Below the pieces are notes generated by a model. The model was not told the origin of the DNA, ran no database searches, and saw nothing but the letters and a program-made list of their open reading frames with translations. Made by a program: the position numbers and the translations under genes. From Steroidobacteraceae bacterium (GTDB taxonomy: Bacteria; Pseudomonadota; Gammaproteobacteria; Steroidobacterales; Steroidobacteraceae), in the NCBI GenBank assembly GCA_027531255.1, contig JAPZRU010000018.1, forward strand, positions 62,001-126,000: DNA of 64,000 nt, given 5' to 3'. Shown here piece by piece: positions 7,917 to 17,722 of this stretch; position 1 is the stretch's first letter, and each line of letters begins with the position of its first letter.

Positions 7917-10106
7917 TCACTCGCCCGGCGGCGCACCCCGGACGCTGATCGTCACCGCCGCGAGCGGACGGCCCGCAGCGTCCACCAGTTCGATGCGGTG
8001 GCGACCACCGACCGGCGACCAGAACGCCGCCTCGGCCAGGGGCCGACCGTTCACCCGCCAGCGGCCGGCGTTCGCCGGCTCCGCGAGCAGCGGCACCCGC
8101 TGCAGGTGCGGCGGGATGTCGGGATCGAGCGCGACGATCGTGCCGTCCGCGGGCGCGACGATCCGAGCCACCTGCGCGCGCGGCGCGGGCGGCACGACGC
8201 GTTCCTGTTCAGTGCCCGCGTAGAACCACTCCCGTCGCGGCGGTTCGCGCCCGTCGAAGGCGACCTCGCGAGCGACGAGGCCCGTCGGCACGGGCGGCGC
8301 GGCCGCGCCCTCGCCGCCCTCCAGACGATCGACGATCGCCGCCCAGGCGGGCGCGGCGCCGGAGACGCCCGACACGGCGCGCATCGGGTCGCCCTCGAAG
8401 TTGCCGACCCAGACGCCGACCGTGTAGCGGCGCGTGAAGCCGACGCACCAGTTGTCGCGCAGGTCCTTGCTGGTGCCGGTCTTCACGGCGCTCCACGCGC
8501 GCGTCGCGAGCGCGCTCTCGAGGCCGAAGGTGGGCGCGCGGGCACCGCGATCGGCGAGGATGTCGGCGACGAGCCAAGCCGCCCGCGGATCGACCACCTG
8601 GCGGGCCGCGGCCGCGTTCGCCGGTTCGTTCGCGTTGGCCGGCTCGTGCGCGTGCGCGATGCCGCCCGTGATCGCGGCCGCTGCGACAGCGTACTGCAGC
8701 GGCGACCACCGTCCGCCGTTGGCGAGCGTGCGGTAGGCGTTCACCTGCTCGAGCAGCGAGACGTCCGCGGTGCCGAGCGCCAGCGACCAGCCGTAGTGGG
8801 CCGGGTCGTCGACGAGCCCGGCGTAGCCGAGTTCCTGCAGTTCGCGGTGCAGCGCGTCGGGCCCGAGCAGCAGCAGCGTGCGCACGGCGGGCACGTTCAG
8901 GCTGCTGGCCAGGGCGACGCGCAGGCTCACGAGTCCGCGGAAGCTGCGGTCGTAGTTCTGCGGCACGTAGAGGCCCGCGTCGGTGGCGAGACCGAGCGGG
9001 CCGTCGTCGAGCAGCGAGGCCGGCGTCAGCCGCTGCTGCTCCAGCGCGAGCGCGTAGAGGAACGGCTTCAGCGTCGAACCGGCCTGCCGGCGCGCGCGTG
9101 CGCCGTCGACCTGCGCGGCCCGCGAGGCGGGGCCTGCGCTGCCGACGTAGGCGAGCACCTCGCCGGTCGCGCTGTCGACGACGATCGCCGCGCCGTCGCG
9201 CACGCGCTCGGACCCGAGGCGATCGAGCTGCGCCGCGAGCACGTCGCGTACGTAACGCTGCAGTTCGGCGTCCAGCGAGGTCGCGACACGCTCGCCCGGC
9301 CGCGACAGCAGCCGCCGCGCGAGGTGGGGCGCGAGATCGGCGGCCGGCGGGATGGCCGCGGGCCGCGCGAAGGCCGACGCCGCGAGCGCAGCGGCCTCGG
9401 CGCACTGCGGCGCGGGCCAGCGCGCGAGCGCGCACGCGCGGCGTGCGATCGCCGCGGGCGTCGCGCCGGGAGCCCGCAGGGCGCTCGCCAGCAGCCACGA
9501 CTCCTGCGCCGTCAGCGCGCCCGGCTGCCGACCGTACAGCGCGCGTGCCGCCGCCGCGATGCCCTGCAGCTCGCCGCGGAACGTCACGCGGTTCAGGTAC
9601 GCCTCGAGGATCTGGTCCTTGCTCCAGCGCGCCTCCAGCGCGAGCGCGTCGCGAGCCTGCGCGAGCTTCGCCCACGCGCCGCGCGTCGGCCGCCCGCGCT
9701 CGCGGCGCAGGCTCGTGGCCAGCTGCATCGTCAGCGTGCTGGCGCCGCGCCACTCGCCGCGCCGCAGCCCGTCGCGCACGGCTGCCCCGATCGCGAGCGG
9801 ATCGACGCCGCCGTGGCCGCGGTAGCGCCGGTCCTCGACCGCCAGCACCGCCTCGACCAGGCGCGGGGACACTGCGTCGAGCGACGTCCACTCGAGGCGC
9901 CGCGCCGCGGTATCGAGCCGCAGGGTCTGGAGCGTGCGGCCGTGCCGGTCGAGGAGCATCGCCTCGGAGGAGACGTGGGCGGCGCGCACCTCGGCGAACG
10001 AAGGCACGCGGACGACCGCGACCCCGAGCGCGACGGCCACGACCCCGGCGACCGCCGCGAGCCCGGCGGCGCCGAGGAGCGCGAGGCGGCGCCCGCGCCG
10101 GTTCAC
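7917..10106 (-). CDS. pbpC: Penicillin-binding protein 1C
   Basis: 729 residues. An N-terminal membrane anchor (residues about 8-30) is followed by a GT51 glycosyltransferase domain with catalytic E91 (VLAVEDRRYRGHGG) and STLTMQLA, then a transpeptidase domain with S344-x-x-K (GSTLKPF), the SxN motif (SSLNVPAV) and KTG (VKTGTSKD), and a C-terminal PBP1C-specific domain ending in a beta-sandwich. It polymerises and may cross-link peptidoglycan in the periplasm. It lies 10 bp downstream of the alpha-2-macroglobulin gene, the standard arrangement in which the macroglobulin is thought to protect the cell when the envelope is breached. The start is GTG. Confidence 0.95.
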   Translation of the reverse strand: MNRRGRRLALLGAAGLAAVAGVVAVALGVAVVRVPSFAEVRAAHVSSEAMLLDRHGRTLQTLRLDTAARRLEWTSLDAVSPRLVEAVLAVEDRRYRGHGGVDPLAIGAAVRDGLRRGEWRGASTLTMQLATSLRRERGRPTRGAWAKLAQARDALALEARWSKDQILEAYLNRVTFRGELQGIAAAARALYGRQPGALTAQESWLLASALRAPGATPAAIARRACALARWPAPQCAEAAALAASAFARPAAIPPAADLAPHLARRLLSRPGERVATSLDAELQRYVRDVLAAQLDRLGSERVRDGAAIVVDSATGEVLAYVGSAGPASRAAQVDGARARRQAGSTLKPFLYALALEQQRLTPASLLDDGPLGLATDAGLYVPQNYDRSFRGLVSLRVALASSLNVPAVRTLLLLGPDALHRELQELGYAGLVDDPAHYGWSLALGTADVSLLEQVNAYRTLANGGRWSPLQYAVAAAAITGGIAHAHEPANANEPANAAAARQVVDPRAAWLVADILADRGARAPTFGLESALATRAWSAVKTGTSKDLRDNWCVGFTRRYTVGVWVGNFEGDPMRAVSGVSGAAPAWAAIVDRLEGGEGAAAPPVPTGLVAREVAFDGREPPRREWFYAGTEQERVVPPAPRAQVARIVAPADGTIVALDPDIPPHLQRVPLLAEPANAGRWRVNGRPLAEAAFWSPVGGRHRIELVDAAGRPLAAVTISVRGAPPGE

Positions 10107-10116
10107 CGCCGCCGCC

Positions 10117-13100
10117 TCACGGCGCCGGGCGCACGACGACGGCCGGATTCGGCGCGGCGCCGTACAGGTCCGGGGCGTACATCGCTTCCACCCGCGTCGG
10201 CGGCAGGACGAACTCGCCGGCCGCGTTCAGCCGCAGCATGTACTCGACGCGCCACGTGCCGCGCGGCAGGAACTCGAAGTAGGCGCGCCAACCGGCGAAG
10301 CCGCGCTCGACGAAGGTCGGGTACGCCGTCGCCGGCTCGCCGCGCCGTGGCGGCGCCGCGTCCGCAGTCGCGAGCGTCGACGCCGTGCGAGCCGTGCCGC
10401 CGAGGATCGTCGCGCCCGCCGGGACCGGGTCCGTCAGTGCGACCCAGGCCATGTCCTGGCGCGCCTCGACCTCGAGCACCACGCGCAGCAGGTCGCCGCG
10501 CGACAGCACACCCGGCGTCGCGACCTGCACGGGTTCGACGCGTCGCACGACCCGGTAGCCCGCCGCGACGGGGCGCGTCAGCGGCACCGCCGCGACGGAC
10601 TGCACGGTCGCCCACGGCGCGCCGGTGCCGGCGTGTTCCAGCACCAGCGACGCGCCGCGCGCATCCGGCCACGGCAGCGCGAGGGTCCCGTCGGCGATCG
10701 GCGTGCCGTCCCGCGCCGGGCCCGCGGTCGAGCCCGTGGCGGGCGTCGGCGCAGCCGCCGTCCACGCGTGCGCGGCGCGCGCCGCCCCGAGCGTCGCCTG
10801 CGTGGTGCCGCCCACGTTCGCAGTCTCGAACCGCGCCGCAAACCGGCGCACCGCGACGGTGCCCCACGCGTTCGCGGGCGTCGTGTCCCAGTGACCGCGG
10901 CGCTGGCGACCGAGCGCACCGCTTGCGAGCCGCGGCAAGTCGTCGCGGAAATCGGGCGCGTCGAGCGCCAGCAGCAGCGTGCGTACCGCGTCCGTGTCGG
11001 CCGAGTCGAGCAGCCAGCCGAAGGCCGCGTCGCGCTCGCCGGACAGCGCGACGCGCGAGCCGGCGAACGCGAGCCGCGAGCGCAGCAGCGCGCGCGCGTC
11101 GGCGAGGCGCGCCTCGCGGTCGGGTAGCGCGCGCGCGTGCTCGAGCGTCGCGATCCAGTGCAGCAGCGCGCTCGTCGGCCAGAGCTCGGGCTGCACGGAC
11201 AGCGGCTCGAGCATCGCCGGCTCGAGCCGGCCGTGGCGCGCGAGCGCCTCGTAGGCGGCGAGGCGCCGCACCGTGAGTTCGCCGGCGCGCCGCTGGTCGC
11301 GGGACGCGAGCCGGCCCTCGACGAACGCGCTCAGCGCGCCGAGCATCCGATCCCTCGCCTCCGCCGGGATCTCGCGCCCGTCGGCCTGCGCGATCGACAG
11401 CAGGTAGGCCGTGAGTACGTCGCTGCCGCGCTCCTGGGTCGCGAAGAAGCGCGCGAGGCCGTCGCCGTCGAGGTAGGCCGGCAGGTCGTTCGTCACCGCG
11501 GCCCAGAGCCCGGCGTCGCCGAGCCCGATCGCGCGCGAGGCACGCTGCTCGAGGCAGGTGTACGCGTAGCCGTCGAGGTACGCGCGCACGCCCGCGAGCC
11601 CGCCGACCAGCGTCGAGGCGAGCGCGACGCGCACTTCGCCGAGCCCGGGCACCGCGTCGCGCGGCCGCTCGACCGTCAGCCGACGCGGCGCGTCGAGCCG
11701 CAGCAGCGTCGCCTGCTGCACGGCGGGTTCGGCGCGGCCCGGCAGCACCCGCGAGACGACGCGGACCGCGTCCGCGGGCACGCCCGGCGCACGGGCCTCG
11801 ACGCGCCACTCGAGGCGCGCGGCCTCCGGCGGCACGGTCACGGGCCACGCGAGTTCCTGCGACGCACCGGCCGCGAGCGCGACCGGCCGCGCGGGCAGCG
11901 CGATCGCGGCGAGCCGCCGCCCGTCGGCGGTCACCGGCACGACGCTGCCGTCGACCGCCACGTCGAGCGCACGCTCGGCGGCGTTGCGCAGCGTCACCGT
12001 CGCGCGCGGCACGTCGCCGACGCGCGCGACCTCGGGCACGCCCGCGAACAGCATCAGGTCGCGGTGCGTGCGCACGGTGGTGCTGCCGGTGCCGAACAGG
12101 TCGTCGCCCTGCGCACCGACGGCGGTGATCCGGAACGACGACAGGCTGTCGTTCAGCGGCACCTCGACGCTCGCGCGGCCCGCGGCGTCGAGTGCCACGC
12201 GGCCCTGCCACTTCAGGAGCGTGTCGAAGAGTTCGCGCGTGGTCGACCGGCCGCCGCCGCCGCCGGGCGGAGCCGCCTTGCGGCCGTAGTGCCGCTTGCC
12301 GATCACCTGCAGGTGGGCGGTGGCCGTGCGCACCTGCAGCGGGCGGGGTGCGAGCATCGCGCCGAGCAGGTCGACGGTGTCGTTCGGCGCGAGTTCCAGC
12401 AGCGCCTCGTCGACCGCGGCGAGCGCGACTTCGGCGTTCGCCGCCGGCGTGCCGTCGGGACGCCGCGCCGCCACGGTGACGCGCGCGGTACCGCGCGTCG
12501 GGTAGACGGCGCGGTCGGCGCCGACGTCGACCCGCAGTTCGTGCGGCGCGCGGCCGATCTCGAGCTGCGCGTAGCCGACGCGGAAGGTCGGCTTCGCGAG
12601 ATCGACGAGCGCGGTCGGCGCGGGATCACCGACGCGACCGCGCACGGCCAGCACCGAGACGTAGACGTTCGGCGACCAGCCGCGGCGGACGGCCACGCTC
12701 ACGTTCGGCGAGCGCGCGGCCAGCGGCACGACCTGCGCGTCGAGCACGCCCTCGCGTTCGACGGTGACGAGCGCCGTGCTGGCGCGGAACGGCACGCGCG
12801 CCTCGAGCCGCGCGGTCTCGCCGACCTCGTAGCGACGCCGCTCCGGCACGAGATCCATGCGTTCGCTGTCGGTGCCGCCCCACCACGCGTCCTGGTCGGC
12901 GAGCCACAGCGAGTCCGTGGCGTCGGCCGTGCGACCGAGGTCGTCCTGTGCGGAGGCGCGCAGCAGCACCTGGTGGCCGCCGGGCAGTTCCGCCTCGCAC
13001 CGCACGCGGCCGCGCGCATCGGTCGTCGCCTCGCACAGGCGGCCGAGCGATTTCACCTCGGCGCGGTTCTCGTAGCCGTAGAAGCCGCCGAACAGCCGCT

Positions 13101-15861
13101 TGCGGTACGAGTAGATCGTGCGCGAGTAGGCCTCGACCACCACCCGGCGACCGGCGAGCGGCCGCCCGGCGAGATCGACGACGACGGCACCGACCTCGAA
13201 GCGCTCGCCGGCGCGCGGCCACCGGGGCGAGCGCAGCCCGACCTGCAGGGCGGCCGGGTACAGCGTCGCACGCGTGGACACCGAGAGCCGCTGGCCGTTG
13301 GCGTCCGGGTACTCGAGTTCCGCGACCAGGCTGGCCGGGCGACCGAGCGGGCCGAGCCCCTCGAGCGTGGCGCGGACGCCGCCCTGCGCATCGAGGACCA
13401 GGGGCAGCGCGCGGACGTTCGCACTCGGGCCGGCCGCGACCTCCGCACCGGCGTCGCCCTCCCCGGCCTCCTCGACGAGGTCGCCTTCGCCGTCGACGTC
13501 GGCACGACCGACGCCGACCCGGATCGGCTCCGCGGCGAACGTGTAGTCGTCGTAGCCCGCCGGGCGCGGTGAGGCCGCCTCGGTGCGCCAGCGCAGCGTC
13601 ACCGGCGCGCCGGCCGCCCCGCCGCCGGCCAGGAACGTGACCGCCGCGTCGGCCATCACGCGGGCCGGCGCGACCAGCGGGCCCCGTTCGAGCTGCAGCG
13701 TGGCGCGCTGCGTCGGCAGGCGGAACTCCTCGACCGCGAATTCGCCCGCAAGGCCGAGCCAGCGGTCGGCGCGGACGTACGCGAGCCGGTAGTCGCCGAG
13801 CTTCGCGTCGCGCGGGACCTCGAAGCTCGACAGCGCGGCGCCGCGCTGGAACTGCAGCGGCAGGCGCCATTCCTGCCCGGTGCCGACGTGGGTGACGGTG
13901 ACCGCTTCCGGCAGTTCGCGCGCCGGCAGTGCCGCGAAGCCGGCGCCGGTCCGGCGCCGCGCATAGTGCTTCATGTGCACGGTCTCGCCGGCGCGCAGCA
14001 GCGTGCGATCGAGCACCGCGTGCAGCGCCGCGTTCGTCGCATCCTGCCCACCGAACGGGAGGTCGAACGCCCACGGCGCGATGCCCTCGTCCCAGTCGGT
14101 CAGCGCGAACGCCAGGTCGTCGGCGGTGCGCGCGCTCACGTACAGGCCGCGCACGCCGCGGCAGCGTCGATCGCCGTTCTCGAGCGGCAGCGGGCCGGTG
14201 AACGCGAGGCCGCGCGCGTCGGTACGGCCGGTCCACAGCGACGTGCCGTCGCAGGCGCGGACCGTGACGTTGGCGTCGGCGACGGGCCGCGCGGTGTCGA
14301 GCGTCGTGACCCACACCAGCGAGCGCTCCGGCGCGGTCTTGACGTGCACCGACAGGTTCGTGACGAGCGCGGCGCTGCGCACGTACCAGGTGCGGTCGCG
14401 CTCGCCGGTCAGCGCGGCGCCGAGCGTCGGGCTCGCGAGTTCGACGACGTGCAGCCCCGGGGCGGGCAGCGGGATGCCGACCACCTCCGCCTCGCGCGTG
14501 CTGCGCGGCACCGCGATCGCCCGCGCCGCGTCCTGCGGACCGAGGACCGGCTTGCGCGCGTCCCACGCGGCGTCGAGGCGGCCGAGCCACGCGAGGATCT
14601 GCGCGTCGTCGGTGACGCTCACCACGCGACCGGGCACGGGCTGCGGCGTCTTCGCGCCCGGCGCGTCGAGGTTGCGCAGGGTGACGGGCAAGGCCGGCTG
14701 CGCACGCCGCTCCAGCACGCCGAAGCTCGCCGCGAACTTCGCAAGCGGTGGGGCTGCCGCGATCGGTACGGCAAGCGGGAAGCGCGCGGCGTTCGCGAGG
14801 CGGCGACCGGCGTCGTCCTCGAGATCGGCCGGCACCTCGAGCCGCAGCTTTGCGTTCGCCGGGAACGGCGGCGCGAAGACCAGGTACTCGACGAGCGGCT
14901 CGGCCGCCTCGCCCTCCTTCGCGACGAACGCGCGGCCGCTGGCGGCGTCGACCAGCCGGACGCGGGCCGCGTCGGCGCGCGGCACCGGCGCGGTGAACTC
15001 GACGCGGATCGGGGTGACGGGCAGGCAGTCGCCGTCCGGCACGAGCCGCTCGCACGAGAGCCGCGCGACGAAAGCCGGGCGCGTGCGGAACTCGAGCACC
15101 TGTTCGTCCGTGCGCACGACGCCGGCGGTGGAACGGATCCCGCGGCCCCAGACCAGGCGCGCGGCCGCGTCGTTCGGCAGGCGCCGCGCGCAGGCGACCA
15201 CGAGCACCTTCGCGAGCACCGCGGTCTTCGGACCCTGCCACGGTGCCTCGGGGTTGGTGAGCACGGCGAGCCGCCAGCGCTCGGCGCCGAGGGCGGCGAG
15301 CGCCGACTCGCGCGAGGCGCCGTCGAGCACGCGCACCGGGATCGACTCGCCGACGCCGTCCGCCTCGCAGCGCGCGTGCTCGCCGATCGAGACGGGGTCG
15401 ACGTCGCCGTCGGCGAGCAGCGCGAAGACCTGCTGCTCGTCGATCGTCTCGCCCGCCGCAGGCGCGCTGCGAGCGATCGCCGGGCCGCCGCTGTCGATCG
15501 CATAGCTCGTCGCCTGCGCGAGCCGCGTGCCGTCGAGCGCGCGCAGCCGGCGGTCGAGCGTCACGCTGCAGCGCAGGCCGGCGGGCAGCGGCGTCGCGAA
15601 GTCGTAGCTCCAGGTGCGTTCGTCGAGCCACCGGCCCTCGCCCGGCACCGGGCACTGCACTGCCGCGGGCGCGGCGGCCCGTGCGTCGCCGAAGCGAACC
15701 ACCGGGCGGTCGAACCGCAGCACCGCCTGGGCGGCACCGCGCGCGTCGGCCGCGGGCGAGAAGCTCGCGACCGCGAGCGGCCCGGGCCGAGAGGGCGGCG
15801 CCGCGGTGGCGATCGACAGGCCGACGGCGGACAGGAGGGCGAGAGGCAGGACGCGACGCAT
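10117..15861 (-). CDS. Bacterial alpha-2-macroglobulin
   Basis: About 1914 residues. The start at 15861 begins directly with a signal peptide (MRRVLPLALLSAVGLSIATA), preceded by GGGGG; a longer frame to 15918 would bury the signal. The protein has many MG-type beta-sandwich repeats, a bait-region stretch and the thioester motif CLEQ at residues 1436-1439 (YAYTCLEQRASR), followed by the helical thioester domain and a receptor-binding-like C-terminus. It belongs to the YfhM-type group, which traps foreign proteases in the periplasm. The E. coli protein is a lipoprotein of about 1650 residues; this one is longer and its signal lacks a lipobox cysteine, so it may be soluble or held otherwise. Operon with pbpC downstream. 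Confidence 0.93.
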   Translation of the reverse strand: MRRVLPLALLSAVGLSIATAAPPSRPGPLAVASFSPAADARGAAQAVLRFDRPVVRFGDARAAAPAAVQCPVPGEGRWLDERTWSYDFATPLPAGLRCSVTLDRRLRALDGTRLAQATSYAIDSGGPAIARSAPAAGETIDEQQVFALLADGDVDPVSIGEHARCEADGVGESIPVRVLDGASRESALAALGAERWRLAVLTNPEAPWQGPKTAVLAKVLVVACARRLPNDAAARLVWGRGIRSTAGVVRTDEQVLEFRTRPAFVARLSCERLVPDGDCLPVTPIRVEFTAPVPRADAARVRLVDAASGRAFVAKEGEAAEPLVEYLVFAPPFPANAKLRLEVPADLEDDAGRRLANAARFPLAVPIAAAPPLAKFAASFGVLERRAQPALPVTLRNLDAPGAKTPQPVPGRVVSVTDDAQILAWLGRLDAAWDARKPVLGPQDAARAIAVPRSTREAEVVGIPLPAPGLHVVELASPTLGAALTGERDRTWYVRSAALVTNLSVHVKTAPERSLVWVTTLDTARPVADANVTVRACDGTSLWTGRTDARGLAFTGPLPLENGDRRCRGVRGLYVSARTADDLAFALTDWDEGIAPWAFDLPFGGQDATNAALHAVLDRTLLRAGETVHMKHYARRRTGAGFAALPARELPEAVTVTHVGTGQEWRLPLQFQRGAALSSFEVPRDAKLGDYRLAYVRADRWLGLAGEFAVEEFRLPTQRATLQLERGPLVAPARVMADAAVTFLAGGGAAGAPVTLRWRTEAASPRPAGYDDYTFAAEPIRVGVGRADVDGEGDLVEEAGEGDAGAEVAAGPSANVRALPLVLDAQGGVRATLEGLGPLGRPASLVAELEYPDANGQRLSVSTRATLYPAALQVGLRSPRWPRAGERFEVGAVVVDLAGRPLAGRRVVVEAYSRTIYSYRKRLFGGFYGYENRAEVKSLGRLCEATTDARGRVRCEAELPGGHQVLLRASAQDDLGRTADATDSLWLADQDAWWGGTDSERMDLVPERRRYEVGETARLEARVPFRASTALVTVEREGVLDAQVVPLAARSPNVSVAVRRGWSPNVYVSVLAVRGRVGDPAPTALVDLAKPTFRVGYAQLEIGRAPHELRVDVGADRAVYPTRGTARVTVAARRPDGTPAANAEVALAAVDEALLELAPNDTVDLLGAMLAPRPLQVRTATAHLQVIGKRHYGRKAAPPGGGGGRSTTRELFDTLLKWQGRVALDAAGRASVEVPLNDSLSSFRITAVGAQGDDLFGTGSTTVRTHRDLMLFAGVPEVARVGDVPRATVTLRNAAERALDVAVDGSVVPVTADGRRLAAIALPARPVALAAGASQELAWPVTVPPEAARLEWRVEARAPGVPADAVRVVSRVLPGRAEPAVQQATLLRLDAPRRLTVERPRDAVPGLGEVRVALASTLVGGLAGVRAYLDGYAYTCLEQRASRAIGLGDAGLWAAVTNDLPAYLDGDGLARFFATQERGSDVLTAYLLSIAQADGREIPAEARDRMLGALSAFVEGRLASRDQRRAGELTVRRLAAYEALARHGRLEPAMLEPLSVQPELWPTSALLHWIATLEHARALPDREARLADARALLRSRLAFAGSRVALSGERDAAFGWLLDSADTDAVRTLLLALDAPDFRDDLPRLASGALGRQRRGHWDTTPANAWGTVAVRRFAARFETANVGGTTQATLGAARAAHAWTAAAPTPATGSTAGPARDGTPIADGTLALPWPDARGASLVLEHAGTGAPWATVQSVAAVPLTRPVAAGYRVVRRVEPVQVATPGVLSRGDLLRVVLEVEARQDMAWVALTDPVPAGATILGGTARTASTLATADAAPPRRGEPATAYPTFVERGFAGWRAYFEFLPRGTWRVEYMLRLNAAGEFVLPPTRVEAMYAPDLYGAAPNPAVVVRPAP

Positions 15862-15954
15862 GAGACCCCCGGGCGCGGGCGCGAGCCTCCGGAATGCTAA
15901 CCGAGCGCGGCCGACCACCGCGCGCTACCCGGAGCGAACCGGCCGGCCCTTCCC

Positions 15955-15960
15955 TACACT
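15955..15960 (+). promoter_or_regulatory. -10 box (TACACT), leaderless start likely
   Basis: TACACT is followed by exactly 6 nt and then the ATG at 15967, so the message would begin on the start codon. No Shine-Dalgarno is present. The divergent macroglobulin gene starts 105 bp away. Confidence 0.45.
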
Positions 15961-15966
15961 GCGGGC

Positions 15967-17211
15967 ATGACCGTGCGACGCCTCGCCTGGCGCATCGACC
16001 GCGCCGGCTCCCTGGATCGCCTGCGCCTCGTCGAGGAAACCCTGCCGCCGCCCGCGGCCGGCGAAGCGCGGGTGCGCGTGCACGCGGTCGGGCTGAACTT
16101 CGCCGATGCGTTCGCGTGTCTCGGGCTCTACTCCGCGACGCCGGAGGGTTCGTTCGTGCCCGGGCTCGAGTGCGCCGGCGTCGTCGAGGCGGTCGGACCC
16201 GCACCGGCCGGGCAGCCGCCGCGCCTCGCGCCCGGCGACCGCGTGGTCGTACTGACGCGTTTCGGCGGCTATGCGACCGCCCTCAACGTGGACGCGCGAT
16301 ACCTCCACCCGATCCCACCGGGATGGGATTACGCCCACGCGGCCGCGTGGCCCGTGCAGGGGCTGACGGCGTGGTACGGGCTGGTGCGGCTCGGCGCCGT
16401 GCGCGAGGGCCACGTCGTGCTCGTGCAGTCGGCCGCGGGCGGCGTCGGCCTGCAGGCGCTCGCGATCCTGCGGGCGCTCGGCGCTCGTCCGCTGGCGGTG
16501 GTCGGCCGGCCGGAGAAGGTCGCGTTCCTCGGCGCCCACGCGGGCGTGCCCGCCGAGTCGGTGATCGTGCGCGGACCGCCGCGCGACTACGCGCGGCGGC
16601 TGGACGACGCGCTGCGAGCCGTCGGCGCGCGGGGCATCGACGTCGCGTTCGACGCCGTGCTGGGACCGTGGTTCGAGCCGACGTTCGCGCGCCTCGCTCC
16701 CGAGGGACGCTACGTGCTGTACGGCGCCGCGGACTTCATGACCGGCGGCGCGCGCCCGAGCTGGCCGCGGCTCGCGTGGCGGTGGCTGACGCGCCCGCGA
16801 CTCGACCCGCTCGCGATGATCTCGACGAACCGTGGCTGCCTCGCGTTCAACCTGATCTGGCTGTGGGACGCGGTGGACCGCGTGCCCGAGGCCTACGCCG
16901 CGCTGCAGGCGCTCAGCCCCCTGCCGCCCCACGTCCACGGGCGGCGGCCCTTCGACCGTGCGCCCGAGGCGCTGCGCGAACTGCAGTCGGGCAGCACCGT
17001 CGGCAAGCTCGTGCTCGCGACCGACGCAGACGGCGCCGACGCGGGCGGCGGAACCGGGCCGGGCTCCGGCGTCGGCGCGCGGCTCTGCAGCGGGCCCGAC
17101 CGCTCTTCTACTTGCGCACCACCTGCCGGATCGTCGCCAGCAGCGGGTCGAAGTCGCCAGACTTCACGACGAAGGCGCTCGCTCCGCGCCGCTTCGACTC
17201 GCGGGCGGTGA
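15967..17211 (+). CDS. MDR-family zinc-free oxidoreductase (quinone oxidoreductase / VAT-1-like)
   Basis: 414 residues. The N-terminal GroES-like domain (VHAVGLNFADAFACLGLY, PGLECAGVV, GDRVVVLTRFGGYA) lacks the structural and catalytic zinc cysteines of alcohol dehydrogenases. The Rossmann domain carries QSAAGGVGLQALAILRALG for NADPH binding. This fits the quinone oxidoreductase/VAT-1 branch of medium-chain reductases, cytoplasmic, substrate unknown. Family homology ends at STVGKLVLAT (about residue 354). The remaining about 60 residues are low-complexity and overlap the convergent response-regulator gene by 104 bp, so an ancestral stop has probably been lost. Confidence 0.88.
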   Translation: MTVRRLAWRIDRAGSLDRLRLVEETLPPPAAGEARVRVHAVGLNFADAFACLGLYSATPEGSFVPGLECAGVVEAVGPAPAGQPPRLAPGDRVVVLTRFGGYATALNVDARYLHPIPPGWDYAHAAAWPVQGLTAWYGLVRLGAVREGHVVLVQSAAGGVGLQALAILRALGARPLAVVGRPEKVAFLGAHAGVPAESVIVRGPPRDYARRLDDALRAVGARGIDVAFDAVLGPWFEPTFARLAPEGRYVLYGAADFMTGGARPSWPRLAWRWLTRPRLDPLAMISTNRGCLAFNLIWLWDAVDRVPEAYAALQALSPLPPHVHGRRPFDRAPEALRELQSGSTVGKLVLATDADGADAGGGTGPGSGVGARLCSGPDRSSTCAPPAGSSPAAGRSRQTSRRRRSLRAASTRGR

Positions 17212-17506
17212 TGTCGCTGCCGTAACCGCTGTACATCACGACCTTGGCGCCCGGGACGGCGGCCTGCAGTTCGCGGATCACGTGCATCGAGCTGCCGCCC
17301 TCGAGCAGCAGGTCGAGTACGACGACGTCCGGCTGCACCTCCCGCGCGAGCGGCAGCACCTGCTCGGGCGTGGCGACGCGCCCGACGCACTCGAGGTCGG
17401 GCTCGGCATCGAACAGCGCGGCGAGCACGCGCCGGAGGTCGTCGTTGTCCTCCGCGACCAGCACGCGGATCTTCGCCGCGACGCCCGCTTCGGCATCCAT
17501 GCTCAT
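17108..17506 (-). CDS. Single-domain response regulator (CheY-like)
   Basis: 132 residues, a lone REC domain. The acidic pocket (AEDNDD, residues 18-23), phosphoacceptor D65 (VVVLDLLLEGG), the Ser/Thr switch (VMYSGYGSD) and the conserved lysine (VVKSGD) are all present. No output domain follows, so it would act by protein contact or in a phosphorelay. The start at ATG 17506 or 17500 cannot be separated; both follow weak ribosome sites. No histidine kinase is adjacent, so the partner is elsewhere. It converges on the oxidoreductase gene. Confidence 0.88.
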   Translation of the reverse strand: MSMDAEAGVAAKIRVLVAEDNDDLRRVLAALFDAEPDLECVGRVATPEQVLPLAREVQPDVVVLDLLLEGGSSMHVIRELQAAVPGAKVVMYSGYGSDITARESKRRGASAFVVKSGDFDPLLATIRQVVRK

Positions 17507-17655
17507 CCGGCACCCCGTTGCACACCCCCGTGACCAGACTAAGCGGCCGGGGCCGCACGGGGCAATCGGCGACAGCCCGATGGCCTGCCTCGGGAATCCA
17601 CCCGCGCGGCTGTACGGATGCACAGCCGCGCGTCCGGCCCGGGGGTCAGGAACCG

Positions 17656-17684
17656 TGCTTTCCGAAAGCGCGTTCCCGTATAGT
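17656..17684 (+). promoter_or_regulatory. Candidate promoter for terC
   Basis: TATAGT at 17679-17684 lies 17 bp after a weak -35 (TGCTTT, 17656-17661). The leader to the ATG at 17723 would be about 30 nt. Confidence 0.35.
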
Positions 17685-17722
17685 CGCGCGCTTTCCCGCC
17701 ACCGCCCAGGCCCGGAGCCGCG

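Noticed and set aside
8209-9891. Large alternative frames opposite and within pbpC and the macroglobulin gene
   Set aside because: They have extreme Arg/Ala/Gly content and no domains; shadows of high-GC coding DNA.
17507-17722. Possible manganese (yybP-ykoY) riboswitch before terC
   Set aside because: The conserved loops and paired elements could not be found; the only clear signal is a -10-like box.
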